A stretch of DNA of 64,000 nt from Streptomyces lacrimifluminis (GCF_014646095.1 NZ_BMMU01000011.1:186001-250000); one strand, 5' to 3'; counted from the first letter of the stretch, positions 8,977 to 18,482 are shown. Notes: generated from the letters alone by a model not told the origin. Translations and numbers: made by a program.

Positions 8977-10380
8977 ATGGCCCCCACCGCACCCCCGCCC
9001 GTGCATCCCGTCGACGAGGTCCCACCCGTACGCCAGCTGGCCGCCTTCGGTCTGCAGCACGTGCTCGCGATGTACGCGGGGGCTGTGGCCGTGCCCCTGA
9101 TCGTCGGTGGCGCGATGAAGCTGTCGCCCGCCGATCTGGCGTATCTCGTCACGGCGGACCTGCTGGTGTGCGGGATCGCGACGCTCATCCAGTGCGTGGG
9201 TTTCTGGCGCTTCGGCGTCCGACTGCCGATCATGCAGGGGTGCACCTTCGCGGCCGTGTCGCCGATGGTTCTCATCGGCACGACGGGCGGCGGGCTCCCC
9301 GCGATCTACGGCTCGGTGATCGTCGCCGGACTCGCGATCGTGCTGCTCGCGCCGGTCTTCGGGCGGTTGCTGCGGTTCTTCCCGCCGCTGGTGACCGGCA
9401 CGGTGATCCTGGTCATCGGCCTCTCGCTACTGCCGGTGGCGGGCAACTGGGCGGCCGGCGGAGTGGGTTCGGCGGAGTTCGGTGAGCCGAAGAACCTGGC
9501 GCTGGCCGCCTTCGTCCTGGCCGTGGTCCTCGGTGTGCAGCGGTTCGCGCCCGTGTTCCTGAGCCGGATCGCGGTGTTGATCGGCATCGTGGTGGGGCTG
9601 GCCGTGGCGATTCCCTTCGGCTTCACGGACTTCGACGGGGTCGGGGACGCCGCCTGGGCCGGCATCAGCACGCCGTTCCACTTCGGGGCGCCCGCCTTCG
9701 AGGTCTCGGCGATCATCTCCATGCTGGTGGTGGCGCTGGTGACGATGACCGAGACGACCGGTGACCTGATCGCGGTCGGCGAGATGACCGGCCGGAAGGT
9801 CGAGCCGCGCTCCCTCGCCGACGGGCTGCGCGCCGACGGCTTCTCCACCGTCCTCGGCGGCGTCTTCAACACCTTCCCGTACACGGCCTACGCCCAGAAC
9901 GTCGGCCTCGTCGGGATGACCCGGGTGCGCAGCCGCTGGGTCGTGGCGACCGCCGGCGGCATCCTCGTACTGCTCGGTCTGCTGCCCAAGCTGGGCGCGG
10001 TGGTCGCGGCCGTACCGGCGCCGGTGCTGGGCGGCGCGGGCCTGGTGATGTTCGGAACGGTCGCCGCGAGCGGGCTGCGCACGCTGGCCCGGGTCGAGTT
10101 CGGGGACAACCACAACCTGACGGTCGTGGCGGTCTCGGTGGCCGTGGGCATGCTGCCGGTCGGCGTGCCCACGGTGTACGCGAAGTTCCCGGACTGGTTC
10201 CAGACGGTGATGAACAGCGGCATCAGCGCGGGCTGCCTGACGGCGATCGTCCTGAACCTCCTCTTCAACCACCTTGCGGGGAAGGGCGGTTCAGCCGACG
10301 ACGACTCGGCCATGGCGGTCGGCCAGGGGGTCGGCGGCGGACAGGAGTCCGTCGGGAAGTCCCGGGAAGAGGTCGTCTAG
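8977..10380 (+). CDS. Nucleobase:cation symporter-2 (uracil/xanthine/urate permease)
   Basis: A 467-residue transporter with about 12-14 hydrophobic segments. Typical NCS2 signatures include GLQHVLAMYAGAVAVPLIVGG at the N-terminus, the stretch ETTGDLIAVGEMTG, and the FNTFPYTAYAQNVGLV motif characteristic of xanthine/uric acid permeases. The ATG at 8977 has GGAG 5-6 bp upstream; the frame stays open further upstream but that part is low-complexity proline/arginine sequence. The gene stands alone between an FprA-like gene and a PAS-domain remnant, so the exact purine is unknown. Confidence 0.9.
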   Translation: MAPTAPPPVHPVDEVPPVRQLAAFGLQHVLAMYAGAVAVPLIVGGAMKLSPADLAYLVTADLLVCGIATLIQCVGFWRFGVRLPIMQGCTFAAVSPMVLIGTTGGGLPAIYGSVIVAGLAIVLLAPVFGRLLRFFPPLVTGTVILVIGLSLLPVAGNWAAGGVGSAEFGEPKNLALAAFVLAVVLGVQRFAPVFLSRIAVLIGIVVGLAVAIPFGFTDFDGVGDAAWAGISTPFHFGAPAFEVSAIISMLVVALVTMTETTGDLIAVGEMTGRKVEPRSLADGLRADGFSTVLGGVFNTFPYTAYAQNVGLVGMTRVRSRWVVATAGGILVLLGLLPKLGAVVAAVPAPVLGGAGLVMFGTVAASGLRTLARVEFGDNHNLTVVAVSVAVGMLPVGVPTVYAKFPDWFQTVMNSGISAGCLTAIVLNLLFNHLAGKGGSADDDSAMAVGQGVGGGQESVGKSREEVV

Positions 10381-10851
10381 TCGTCCCGGCGCAGGCCGTT
10401 CAGACAGGGGAGCTCGTCGCGGGTGGCGGAGAGCTCCCGCACGACCTGGAGCCGCATCGGGTCGTCACGGCTGCCGGTACCGGGAGCTGCGGTGCTCACG
10501 GCGGCTCAGCTTCGCCTTGGAAGGTCGTCGGGCGGGACGATGACGACGTATGCCTGCCGCACTCCCGGCATCACCGGACACAGGCGCAGCGCCGACTCCG
10601 GGCGCCGCCCGTCCCGGTGCCGTACTACGGTCGCGACTGCTGTGCCGGACCTGCGTAGCGCCCGCCAGGCCGGTTGCGAGCCGTCGGCCCATCGGATCCG
10701 CCGCCGGGGGGTGGGTGGCCTCGACGGCGGCGTACCCGGTGGGCCGGCGGGAGCCCTCGTTCCAGCCCGTGAGAATGCCGCGCGCATCGATCACCGCCAC
10801 CAGGGCGTCATCAGCCGGGACCACCTGCTCTCCCGCACGCGGCCCGTTCAC
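10377..10851 (-). pseudogene. Remnant of a PAS-domain (SpoIIE/regulatory phosphatase-like) gene
   Basis: Reading leftward, one frame gives a PAS-like start (ALVAVIDARGILTGWNEG, then RRPTGYAAVEA), a second frame continues with RHRDGRRPESALRLCPVM and AYVVIVPPD, and a third ends with RELSATRDELPCLNGLRRDD before a stop at 10377-10379. These are consecutive pieces of one PAS domain as found at the N-terminus of Streptomyces PAS-SpoIIE phosphatases, separated by frameshifts, with no phosphatase domain left. Its stop codon overlaps that of the permease on the other strand. Probably dead. Confidence 0.55.
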
Positions 10852-10898
10852 CCGTACGCCCAGGAACGAGAGCGCTGGTGGCTGCCATCGCCCCGGGA

Positions 10899-12260
10899 TC
10901 AGCCCTTCCTGAACCAGGACGCGGGAACGGCGGCGGCCAGCGTCCGGTATCCCTCGGGGTTCAGATGCAGCCAGTCCCCGTCGTGGAGGTCCGGGCGCAG
11001 CCGGCCCGGGTCGGCCGGATCGCGGACCGCCCGGTCGAAGTCGACGACGGCGTCGAAGGCGCCCGAGGTGCGGATCCAGGCGTTCACGGCCTGTCGGGTC
11101 GTCTCGCGCAGGCCCGCGGGATCGTCGTACGGCGTGTTGCCGCGGAAGGGCGTCAGAGTGGCGCCGTAGACGCGGATGCCCTGGGCATGCGCGCGGACGA
11201 CGATCTGCCGGTAGGCGGCGATGAGGTCGTCGGTGACGCGCTGCTGGGCGGCCGGGGTGGTCTCGGCGGTGCCGATGTCGTTGACGCCCTCGAAGACGAT
11301 CAGCCAGGAGACCCCGCTGTGCGCCAGGACGTCCCGGTCGAGCCGGGCGAGGGCGTTGGGGCCGAGGCCGTCGTTGAGGACCCGGTTGCCGCCCGCGGCC
11401 TGGTTGAGCACGGCGATGCGGTTGCCGCCCGGAAGGCCTCTGAGCCGGTCCAGGAGCTGGTCGGGCCAGCGGTTGTTGCCGTTGGTCGTGGAGCCCCTGC
11501 CGTCGGACAGCGAGTCGCCCAGCACGGCGACGGCACGCGTGTCCCGCCCGGAGAGCACCTCCACGTCGCTGAACAGGTACCAGTGGTTGACCGGGGTGGC
11601 CCCGGCCAGGTCCTGCTCGCCCGTGCCGTCTCCGGTGCGCAGATACGAGGTGGTGCGCGAGCCCGGGTGCGAGGTGAGCGCGAGCGAGGCCTGGCCGTCG
11701 GCGAGGTACGTCGTCACGGTCAGGTTCGTCGCGGGGCGCAGCCCGAAGTCCAGCGGGTCGGAGACGACCTGGGCGCCTGCGGGGACGGTGGTGGCCCGGC
11801 GTCCGGCGAACGTCACCTCGCGCAGGGTGCCGGGTTCGACGGCGCTCACCCCGGCCCGGCCGTCCTGGGGAAGGGCGACCGTCACGGCGGTCAAGGGCAG
11901 CGGAGTGGTACCGAAGGCGTTGGAGAAGCGCAGCCTGATGCGCTCGCCGCCGGTGGAGACACGGACGGTCTGACGCAGGGTGGTGTCGACGAGGACGGCA
12001 CGCTCCCCCGTGAAGGGTGCGGGCGGCATGTTGCCGGGTTCGGTGAGCTGAGGCATCGACGTCCAGGTGTTGACCCAGTGCGGCGCGGACCGGCCCGGGT
12101 CGGCGACCGTCGGCTGCGGGCTCCTGACCAGGGCCACCACGGCGGAGGACGCCACAGCGAGGGCCAGTACGAACACGCAGGTGGCGACCAGGTGGGCGAG
12201 CGCTGTTCTGGCGGACGGCCGCTGGGGCCGGGACGACTGCGTACGGCGGAGCGACTTCAC
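10899..12260 (-). CDS. SGNH/GDSL-family hydrolase, membrane-anchored or secreted
   Basis: A 453-residue protein with an N-terminal hydrophobic segment (residues ~20-40) after a basic head. Motifs are block I GDSLSDG with the serine nucleophile, block II NQAAGGNRVLNDG, block III FEGVNDIG and block V DWLHLNPEGY with the catalytic Asp/His, so the tetrad is intact. Members remove acyl groups from sugars, lipids or plant polymers. The GTG at 12260 was chosen because GAGGGAGG lies about 10 bp upstream; an upstream open frame is arginine-rich noise that would overlap the next gene. It is followed on the same strand by nothing coding; it probably belongs with the neighbouring secreted hydrolases. Confidence 0.88.
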   Translation of the reverse strand: MKSLRRTQSSRPQRPSARTALAHLVATCVFVLALAVASSAVVALVRSPQPTVADPGRSAPHWVNTWTSMPQLTEPGNMPPAPFTGERAVLVDTTLRQTVRVSTGGERIRLRFSNAFGTTPLPLTAVTVALPQDGRAGVSAVEPGTLREVTFAGRRATTVPAGAQVVSDPLDFGLRPATNLTVTTYLADGQASLALTSHPGSRTTSYLRTGDGTGEQDLAGATPVNHWYLFSDVEVLSGRDTRAVAVLGDSLSDGRGSTTNGNNRWPDQLLDRLRGLPGGNRIAVLNQAAGGNRVLNDGLGPNALARLDRDVLAHSGVSWLIVFEGVNDIGTAETTPAAQQRVTDDLIAAYRQIVVRAHAQGIRVYGATLTPFRGNTPYDDPAGLRETTRQAVNAWIRTSGAFDAVVDFDRAVRDPADPGRLRPDLHDGDWLHLNPEGYRTLAAAVPASWFRKG

Positions 12261-12408
12261 GGGCCGGGTGCCTCCCTCTGTCCGGATCCGGGCGTCTTCT
12301 CCGGATCCGCCGGGCGTCTGCTTCAGATCCGTTCGGCGTCTGCTTCGATCATGTGGAGCGGCAGGTGACCGGGTGCGCGCTCGTGGCACGCACCCGGCAC
12401 AGCGGAGC

Positions 12409-13743
12409 TCAACCGGCCGTGCAGGCCGCTCCGTTGAGCGTGAAGCCGGACGGCGCCGCACTGTTGCCGGTGTGGCTCGCCTGGTAGCCGAAGCCGACGC
12501 TCGCGCCTGGCGCGATGGTCGCGTTGTAGGTGACGTTGGTGGCGCTCACCGCGCCGGAGGCCGGTGCGAAGGTGGCGCTCCAGCCGGAGGTGATGGTCTG
12601 GCCGGAGGGCAGGGTGAAGCCCAGTTTCCAACCGTTCACGGCCGTCGTACTGGTGTTGGTGATGGTCACGGACGCCGTCAGCCCGGTGTTCCAGGCGCTG
12701 GTCGTGACCGCCACCTCGCAGGGACCGGCCGGCGGTTGGGGCACGGTGCCGCCGCTGTCCAGGCCGAAGAAGGTGATCACACGGGCGGCCATGCCGGTGG
12801 TGATCAGGTTGTGGCCGACTCCCTGAAGGCTGATGGCCTCGACCGGCGCCTTGTCACCGGTGGCGCCGTAGCGGGTACGGGTCCAGCCTGACTGGGGCGA
12901 GTCGGTCGTGGCCGGTGTCTGGGTGAGCCCCTGCACGTTGGTCCACTGCTTGATCATCTCCCCGAAGTTGGGGTAGCGCAGGGTGTCGTCCTCGGTGCCG
13001 TGCCAGAGCTGCATGCGCGGCCGGGGCCCGGTGTAGCCGGGGTAGGCATTGCGCACCAGGTTGCCCCACTCCAGCGGGGTGTGGATCACTGTCCCGTTGG
13101 CGCAGTCGCTGTTCCACTCCGAGCCGTTGGTGGTGGCGAAGCAGCCGAACGGCACGCCCGAGAAGGCGGAACCGCCCGCGAACACGTCCGGGTAGTCGCC
13201 GAGCAGGACGTTGGTCATCATCGCGCCGGAGGAGACGCCGGTGGCGAAGACCCTGCCGGTGTCGGCGTTGTAGGTGCGGGTGACCCAGTCGACCATGGAC
13301 TTGATGCCCACCGGGTCACTGCCGCCGCCCCGGGTGAGCGCCTGCGGCGAGGAGACGTCGAAGCACTTGCTGCTGCGGGTGACGGAGGGGTAGATCACGA
13401 TGAAGCCGTAGCGGTCGGCAAGCGAGGCGTACTCGGTGTTGGAGTAGAACACCGGGCCGGAGCCGGTGCACCAGTGGGCGGCCACCAGAACCGCAGGGCG
13501 GGTGGTGACGCTGTCCGGCACGTACACGTACATCTGCAGGTTGCTGGGGTTGGTCCCGAAGTTCGTCACCTCGGTGAGCGCCGCGGCGGCCACCGCGGGG
13601 GCCGGCGCGGGCGGTTCCGTACGGGCAGACGCCGCGGGCGCGGCCAGAAATGTTGCCGCGAGTAACGGCAGCAGGCCTCCGAGAAGCGCGACGAGCACCG
13701 AACGCAGCGGTCTTCTCGCGATGTTGCCGACAGTGGTGGACAC
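12409..13743 (-). CDS. Secreted CE1/PHB-depolymerase-like esterase with C-terminal CBM2
   Basis: A 444-residue secreted enzyme. A signal peptide runs to about residue 41 (ASA-R). The catalytic part (~50-330) is a PHB-depolymerase/acetylxylan-feruloyl esterase alpha/beta fold with AAHWCTGSG as oxyanion region, GVSSGAMMT as the serine nucleophile elbow and GVGHNLI with the catalytic histidine. After a proline linker, residues ~345-444 form a carbohydrate-binding module 2 (Trp-rich, bounded by cysteines CEVAV...GAACTAG), which binds cellulose/xylan. A likely CebR box lies ~106 bp upstream. It probably removes ester side chains from plant cell-wall polymers. Confidence 0.88.
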   Translation of the reverse strand: MSTTVGNIARRPLRSVLVALLGGLLPLLAATFLAAPAASARTEPPAPAPAVAAAALTEVTNFGTNPSNLQMYVYVPDSVTTRPAVLVAAHWCTGSGPVFYSNTEYASLADRYGFIVIYPSVTRSSKCFDVSSPQALTRGGGSDPVGIKSMVDWVTRTYNADTGRVFATGVSSGAMMTNVLLGDYPDVFAGGSAFSGVPFGCFATTNGSEWNSDCANGTVIHTPLEWGNLVRNAYPGYTGPRPRMQLWHGTEDDTLRYPNFGEMIKQWTNVQGLTQTPATTDSPQSGWTRTRYGATGDKAPVEAISLQGVGHNLITTGMAARVITFFGLDSGGTVPQPPAGPCEVAVTTSAWNTGLTASVTITNTSTTAVNGWKLGFTLPSGQTITSGWSATFAPASGAVSATNVTYNATIAPGASVGFGYQASHTGNSAAPSGFTLNGAACTAG

Positions 13744-14188
13744 GTCCTTGTCCCTTCCTGATCACGGCTCGTGGGGTACGCGTGGCGGAAGTCGAAGTCC
13801 CGCTCGGCGGGGCTGCCCGCCCGCATCGTGGCATGAGCATGGCCGCCATGGAAGCGCTCCCACACGTCGAAAACATTCGCCGACCAGCGGTTGCGGAACC
13901 GGTCGGCACACATTGCGCGCAAACCGTTGACCAGAAAGCGCTTACCCCCTACCTTCCGTTCAGCGACGTGACCCATCGATGTCGATCCGCATTCGACGAG
14001 ACGGCCCCGAAGCATGCTCCCCAGGGACAGTGCACTCCCTGGAGCGCTACCTTCCCCCCACCTCGGGCCCGCCGTCACCGCTCCACCAGCTCGCGCACAG
14101 CACACAACGTGGCGCACAACATGGTGAATGACGTTCATATGGCTGATCTTCCCCTCGATCAGTCGGCCTCCCGAAGGGACGCACCCGC
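13744..14188. promoter_or_regulatory. Divergent regulatory region between the esterase and pectate lyase
   Basis: This 445-bp gap has no convincing gene. It holds the CebR-like box described separately and two further AGCGCT-centred sites (AGAAAGCGCTTACC near 13933 and TGGAGCGCTACC at 14040), plus an imperfect repeat TGAATGACGTTCA near 14126. It must contain the promoters of both flanking secreted enzymes. Confidence 0.6.
13849..13862. promoter_or_regulatory. CebR-like operator
   Basis: TGGAAGCGCTCCCA matches the 14-bp CebR operator consensus TGGGAGCGCTCCCA at 13 of 14 positions. CebR is the LacI-family repressor that releases cellulolytic genes in the presence of cello-oligosaccharides in Streptomyces. 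The site lies about 106 bp upstream of the CBM2-bearing esterase. Confidence 0.75.
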
Positions 14189-15169
14189 ATGCGTACAGAC
14201 CCTCCCAGTACACAGACGCAAAGACCCTTGGTGGCGACAGTCGTGGCCACCGCTCTCGCGGCCGTGGCCGTTCTGGCCGTCCCCCAGCCGGCCGGGGCGG
14301 CCGAGAACGCACCCATCGGATTCGGCGCCGGGACGACCGGCGGTGGCAGCGCCGCCCCGGTCACCGTGACGACGCTCGCCGCCTTCAGGGCGGCCGTCAC
14401 GGGCAACGCGGCCAAGGTCGTGCGGGTGAACGGTCTGATCACGCTGAGCGGTCAGGTCGACCTCGGCTCCAACACCACGGTCCTGGGCGTCGGTTCGTCC
14501 TCCGGGTTCACCGGCGGCGGCCTGCGGATCAAGGAGGAGACGAACGTCGTCGTCCGCAACCTCAACATCAGCAAGCCGCTCGCACCGTCCGACGGCGTGA
14601 CCGTCCAGGAGTCCACGAAGGTGTGGATCGACCACAACTCCTTCTCCGCGGACCGCACCCACGACAAGGACCACTACGACGGCCTGCTGGACATCAATCA
14701 CGGCTCCGACAACGTGACCGTGTCCTGGAACACCTTCAAGGACCACTTCAAAGGCTCGCTCGTCGGCCACAGCGACAACAACGCGTCCGAGGACACCGGC
14801 CACCTGAAGGTGACGTACCACCACAACCACTTCAGCAACGTCCACTCGCGCATCCCCAGCCTGCGGTTCGGCACCGGCCACTTCTACGACAACTACGTCC
14901 AGGGCGCCGAGACCGCCGTGCACTCCCGCATGGGCGCGCAGATGCTCGTCGAGAACAACGTCTTCCGTTCGACGGCGGTCGCGGTCACCACGAACCGCAG
15001 CAGCGACATCGACGGATACGCAAACCTGCGCGGCAACGACCTCGGCGGAGCCGCCACGGAGGTCTCGCGGGTCGGCACGTTCACCACCGCTCCGTACAGC
15101 TACACCGCAGAGCCGGCCTCGACCGTCGTCGCCTCGGTGACGTCGGGTGCGGGCACCGGAAAGCTCTGA
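14189..15169 (+). CDS. Secreted pectate lyase, polysaccharide lyase family 1
   Basis: A 326-residue secreted enzyme with a signal peptide ending around AGAAEN (residue ~37). The right-handed beta-helix shows KVWIDHNSFSADRTHDKDHYDGLLDI, the WIDH region and the following aspartates that bind calcium in PL1 lyases, then the RIPSLRFGTGHFYDNY block with the conserved arginine acting as base. It cleaves polygalacturonate by beta-elimination. It is followed after 52 bp by a second pectate lyase of another family, the two forming a pectin-degrading pair. Confidence 0.9.
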   Translation: MRTDPPSTQTQRPLVATVVATALAAVAVLAVPQPAGAAENAPIGFGAGTTGGGSAAPVTVTTLAAFRAAVTGNAAKVVRVNGLITLSGQVDLGSNTTVLGVGSSSGFTGGGLRIKEETNVVVRNLNISKPLAPSDGVTVQESTKVWIDHNSFSADRTHDKDHYDGLLDINHGSDNVTVSWNTFKDHFKGSLVGHSDNNASEDTGHLKVTYHHNHFSNVHSRIPSLRFGTGHFYDNYVQGAETAVHSRMGAQMLVENNVFRSTAVAVTTNRSSDIDGYANLRGNDLGGAATEVSRVGTFTTAPYSYTAEPASTVVASVTSGAGTGKL

Positions 15170-15221
15170 ACGATCCCCAACTCCCCACACGGCACGACCG
15201 ACCGGAAGAAGGCATCGGGAC

Positions 15222-16028
15222 ATGACTTCCGCAGCACGTCCACGCGCGCGCGGGCGCGCACTCACCGGCACCCTGGCCACCCTCGGCCTCTCGCTTGGCA
15301 TGATCATGACTAGCGGTGCGCTCACCCCGGCGAGCGCCGCGACCTGGCCGACCGCCAACGGCAGCCAGGGCGTCTCCGCGACCATCCCCGTCTCCGGCAC
15401 CAAGGACTACGGGATGAAGCGTCTCTACGGCACCGGGGATCTCGGTTCCGGTGGCCAGGACGAGGACCAGGGGCCGATCCTGGAGCTGGCGGCGGGCGCC
15501 GTCCTCAAGAACGTCATCATCGGCGCCCCGGCGGCCGACGGCATCCACTGCAAGGGCAGCTGCACGTTGCAGAACGTGTGGTGGGAGGACGTCGGCGAGG
15601 ACGCCGCCACCTTCCGGGGCAGCTCCTCGTCGAACGTCTACACCATCTCCGGCGGCGGCGCCAAGGAAGCCAGCGACAAGGTGTTCCAGTTCAACGGTGC
15701 CGGGACGCTCAACATCTCCAACTTCGCGGCGAAGAACTTCGGCACCTTCGTCCGGTCCTGCGGCAACTGCTCCACGCAGTACAAGCGGACCATCAACCTC
15801 ACCAACATCGAGGCGACCTGGTCGGGCGGCAAGCTCGCCGGCATCAACACCAACTACGGCGACAGCGCGACCCTGCGGGGCATCACGATCGTCGGGGACT
15901 CCAGCAGGAAGATCGTCCCCTGCCAGAAGTACATCGGCAACAACACCGGCAAGGAGCCGACCACGAACGGCTCCAACCCCGACGGCACGTACTGCAAGTA
16001 CGCGACGAGCGACATCACGTACCGCTGA
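15222..16028 (+). CDS. Secreted pectate lyase, polysaccharide lyase family 3
   Basis: A 268-residue secreted protein; signal peptide to ASAAT (about residue 40). The mature sequence is short and cysteine-bearing with DQGPILELAAGAVLKNVIIG, ADGIHCKGSCTLQNVWWEDVGEDA and the AAKNFGTFVRSCGNC segment, which identify family PL3 pectate lyases (calcium-dependent, broad methylation tolerance). The ATG at 15222 has GGAAGAAGG ~9 bp upstream; an upstream in-frame start would overlap the PL1 gene. Followed at once by a very strong terminator. Confidence 0.9.
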   Translation: MTSAARPRARGRALTGTLATLGLSLGMIMTSGALTPASAATWPTANGSQGVSATIPVSGTKDYGMKRLYGTGDLGSGGQDEDQGPILELAAGAVLKNVIIGAPAADGIHCKGSCTLQNVWWEDVGEDAATFRGSSSSNVYTISGGGAKEASDKVFQFNGAGTLNISNFAAKNFGTFVRSCGNCSTQYKRTINLTNIEATWSGGKLAGINTNYGDSATLRGITIVGDSSRKIVPCQKYIGNNTGKEPTTNGSNPDGTYCKYATSDITYR

Positions 16029-16041
16029 TCCATCCCCCCTC

Positions 16042-16086
16042 CGGCGGCTGTACGAGGCGGCTCGCACCCGCCTCGTACAGCCGCCG
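16042..16086. terminator. Strong stem-loop terminator, perfect 19-bp stem
   Basis: Bases 16042-16060 pair perfectly with 16068-16086 around the 7-base loop CTCGCAC. It follows the PL3 stop codon by 13 bp and should end the pectate lyase transcript. Confidence 0.85.
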
Positions 16087-16584
16087 TCCTCCGGGCTCCT
16101 GGACGTCAAGAGGCCTTGACCGTCGCGTCGACGGAGCGTACGCACTCGCTCACTCACTCGCTCTCCCTCTCGCCTGCGTTCCGTCCCTGCTCGCGGTCGT
16201 CGCCCGGGAGGAGGTGCGGGACCGGCGCGGCATCGTGGAGTTGCTGCCGAAGGTCGTCGAGGCGGCCGACGCGCTGTCGCCGGTGGAGGGGAACGTGTCC
16301 GCCGTACTGCCCGTGCTGTCGCGGGAGTTGACTGGCCGAGCAGTGGCGTCGGCGCAGTGCCGCAGCCCGGCACTCGCGTGGCCAGGAGGGCGCCGCCCAC
16401 GCCCATGCCGTGGCCGATGACCGACCGGCTCGCCGAGCGCGACGTCACGGTCGGCGCCCCGGCCGCCGGGTTCGACACAGCCGGACACCAGGCCGCTCAC
16501 CCACTCGACAGCCGGCGGGGACTGGTGGAGCGGGTGAGAGGCCGCAAGTCCCTCCCCCTGCTCCCCCGCCTCCCTCGACACGGG
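16087..16584. other. Gene-poor stretch, possible remnant of an unknown gene
   Basis: No intact gene is visible. On the plus strand, one frame from about 16195 to 16345 has GC3-rich coding character (AREEVRDRRGIVELLPKVVE, then GNVSAVLPVLSREL) and then fades out, with no start or domain I recognise. I read it as decayed coding sequence. The right end is the 3' flank of the Rv1733c-like gene. Confidence 0.35.
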
Positions 16585-17151
16585 TCAGCGCGTGTTGCGC
16601 CCCCACATCGGGTCGAACCGCTCCCACGCCTCGTCCCACTCCTCCATCCGCCGTCGCTCCAGACGGCCGCGGAGGAGGCGCCAGCCGACGTACGGCACGG
16701 TCGCCGCGCTCGCGCCCGCGAGGGCGCCGACCAGGGCTGCTCTGAGACGGGCCTCGGACTCGGTGGCGGGCTCCGTCACCAGGCGGCCCTGCGGGTCCGT
16801 CCAGACCGTCGCGGAGGTGCCCGCGGTGCTGCCCGAGTCGACCCGAGCCTGACCCGTGTGCCGGGTGCCGTCGGCGGCGCTCCAGCGGACCTTCGCCCAC
16901 ACCTTCTCGCTGCCTGCCGTGCCGGGCGCGTCCTCGACGACCAGTGCCGTCACGGGGCGCCACTCGGCGCGCTCCCTCGCCAGCCCCTGTTCGACGGAGT
17001 GGGTCGACGCGAGGCCGACGAGGACGCCGGTGAGGACGATGAGTGCCCAGGTGGCCAGTACGGCCCATCCCTCCACGGCATCCACCCGGCGCCTCAGCGG
17101 ATTGCGCCGCCAACGCCACAGCCACACCCTGGGACCACGGAATGCCGCCAT
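16585..17151 (-). CDS. Rv1733c-like membrane protein
   Basis: A 188-residue membrane protein with the common N-terminal pattern RVWLWRWRRNPLRRRVDAVE, a first membrane helix (VLATWALIVLTGVLVGLA), a soluble loop of ~100 residues and a second helix (AALVGALAGASAATVPYVGW). This is the layout of the actinobacterial Rv1733c family, whose role is unknown. The ATG at 17151 has GAGGAGG nine bases upstream, better than the earlier GTG/ATG codons at 17175 and 17160. Confidence 0.8.
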   Translation of the reverse strand: MAAFRGPRVWLWRWRRNPLRRRVDAVEGWAVLATWALIVLTGVLVGLASTHSVEQGLARERAEWRPVTALVVEDAPGTAGSEKVWAKVRWSAADGTRHTGQARVDSGSTAGTSATVWTDPQGRLVTEPATESEARLRAALVGALAGASAATVPYVGWRLLRGRLERRRMEEWDEAWERFDPMWGRNTR

Positions 17152-17363
17152 CGAAGGCATCCTCCTCACGCGCACACGGACATGCCCTGCCGTCCTCCCA
17201 TACGCGCGATGCCCCAGCGCTGCTCACGGCCGACCCGAGGTCTCCGTCACATCCCGCCGACAAACCGCTCCGACCTGCGATGACGCCGTTTCCAGAGGTG
17301 ACTGTCAGTGGTGGGGTGCAGACTGGCCGATGACTGGACAAAGACGTCTCGGAGGCGATCGGC

Positions 17364-18449
17364 ATGACCGAGGTACTGCTCACGGTCGGCACGCGCAAAG
17401 GCCTGTTCATCGGGCACCGGCGCGGTGGCACATGGGAGTTCGACGACAGCCCTTCTTTCAACGCGCAGGCCGTGTACTCGGTGGCGATCGACACCCGGCG
17501 TGACACCCCGAGGCTGCTGGTAGGCGGCGACAGCGCGCACTGGGGACCGTCGGTCTTCCACTCCGACGACCTGGGCCGGACGTGGACCGAACCGGCGCAG
17601 CCCGCGGTCAAGTTCCCCAAGGACACGGGCGCTTCACTGGAACGCGTCTGGCAGCTCCACCCGTCGACGGCGGAAGCGGACGTGGTGTACGCGGGCACGG
17701 AACCGGCGGCGCTCTACCGCTCGGAGGACCGCGGTGAGTCGTTCGAACTGGTCCGCCCGCTGTGGGAACACCCCACCCGCTCCCGGTGGGTGCCGGGCGG
17801 CGGCGGTGAGGGGCTGCACACGATCGTCACCGACCAGCGCGACCCGCGCGCGTTGACGGTCGCCGTCTCGACGGCCGGAGTGTTCCGCACGTCCGACGGC
17901 GGCGAGAACTGGGCCCCGTCCAACTCCGGTGTCTCCGCGGTGTTCCTGCCGGATCCGAACCCTGAGTTCGGCCAGTGCGTGCACAAGATCGCGAAGGACT
18001 CGGCCAACCCGGACCGGCTCTACCTCCAGAACCACTGGGGCGTGTACCGGAGCGACGACGCGGGCACGCAGTGGACGGACATCGGTGCCGGCCTCCCTTC
18101 GACGTTCGGCTTCGCGGTGGCAGCCCATCCGCGCCGCGGCGACACGGCATACGTCTTCCCGATCAACGCCGACGCGGACCGCGTCCCCGCCGACCACCGG
18201 TGCCGCGTCTTCCGTACGGCGGACGCGGGCAAGAGCTGGGAGCCCCTGTCCGCGGGCCTGCCCCAGGAGGACCACTACGGCACCGTGCTGCGCGACGCCC
18301 TGTGCACGGACGACGCGGACCCGGCGGGTGTCTACTTCGGCAACCGCAACGGCGAGGTGTACGCGTCGGCGGACGACGGCGACAGCTGGCAGCAGTTGGC
18401 GTCGCATCTGCCGGACGTACTGTGCGTGCGGGCCGCGGTGATCGACTGA
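17364..18449 (+). CDS. BNR/Asp-box beta-propeller protein (sialidase-like fold, function unknown)
   Basis: A 361-residue cytoplasmic protein with repeated Asp-box motifs of the S-x-D-x-G-x-T-W type: SDDLGRTW, SEDRGESF, SDGGENW, SDDAGTQW, TADAGKSW and SADDGDSW. These mark successive blades of a propeller as in sialidases and WD40/BNR proteins. No signal peptide is present and no sialidase arginine triad is evident, so a glycosidase role is unlikely. ATG at 17364 with GGAGG about 8 bp upstream. Isolated between the Rv1733c-like gene and a repeat region. Confidence 0.83.
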   Translation: MTEVLLTVGTRKGLFIGHRRGGTWEFDDSPSFNAQAVYSVAIDTRRDTPRLLVGGDSAHWGPSVFHSDDLGRTWTEPAQPAVKFPKDTGASLERVWQLHPSTAEADVVYAGTEPAALYRSEDRGESFELVRPLWEHPTRSRWVPGGGGEGLHTIVTDQRDPRALTVAVSTAGVFRTSDGGENWAPSNSGVSAVFLPDPNPEFGQCVHKIAKDSANPDRLYLQNHWGVYRSDDAGTQWTDIGAGLPSTFGFAVAAHPRRGDTAYVFPINADADRVPADHRCRVFRTADAGKSWEPLSAGLPQEDHYGTVLRDALCTDDADPAGVYFGNRNGEVYASADDGDSWQQLASHLPDVLCVRAAVID

Positions 18450-18482
18450 GGTTCGGTCAGGAAGAAGCTCAGGCCCAACTGG

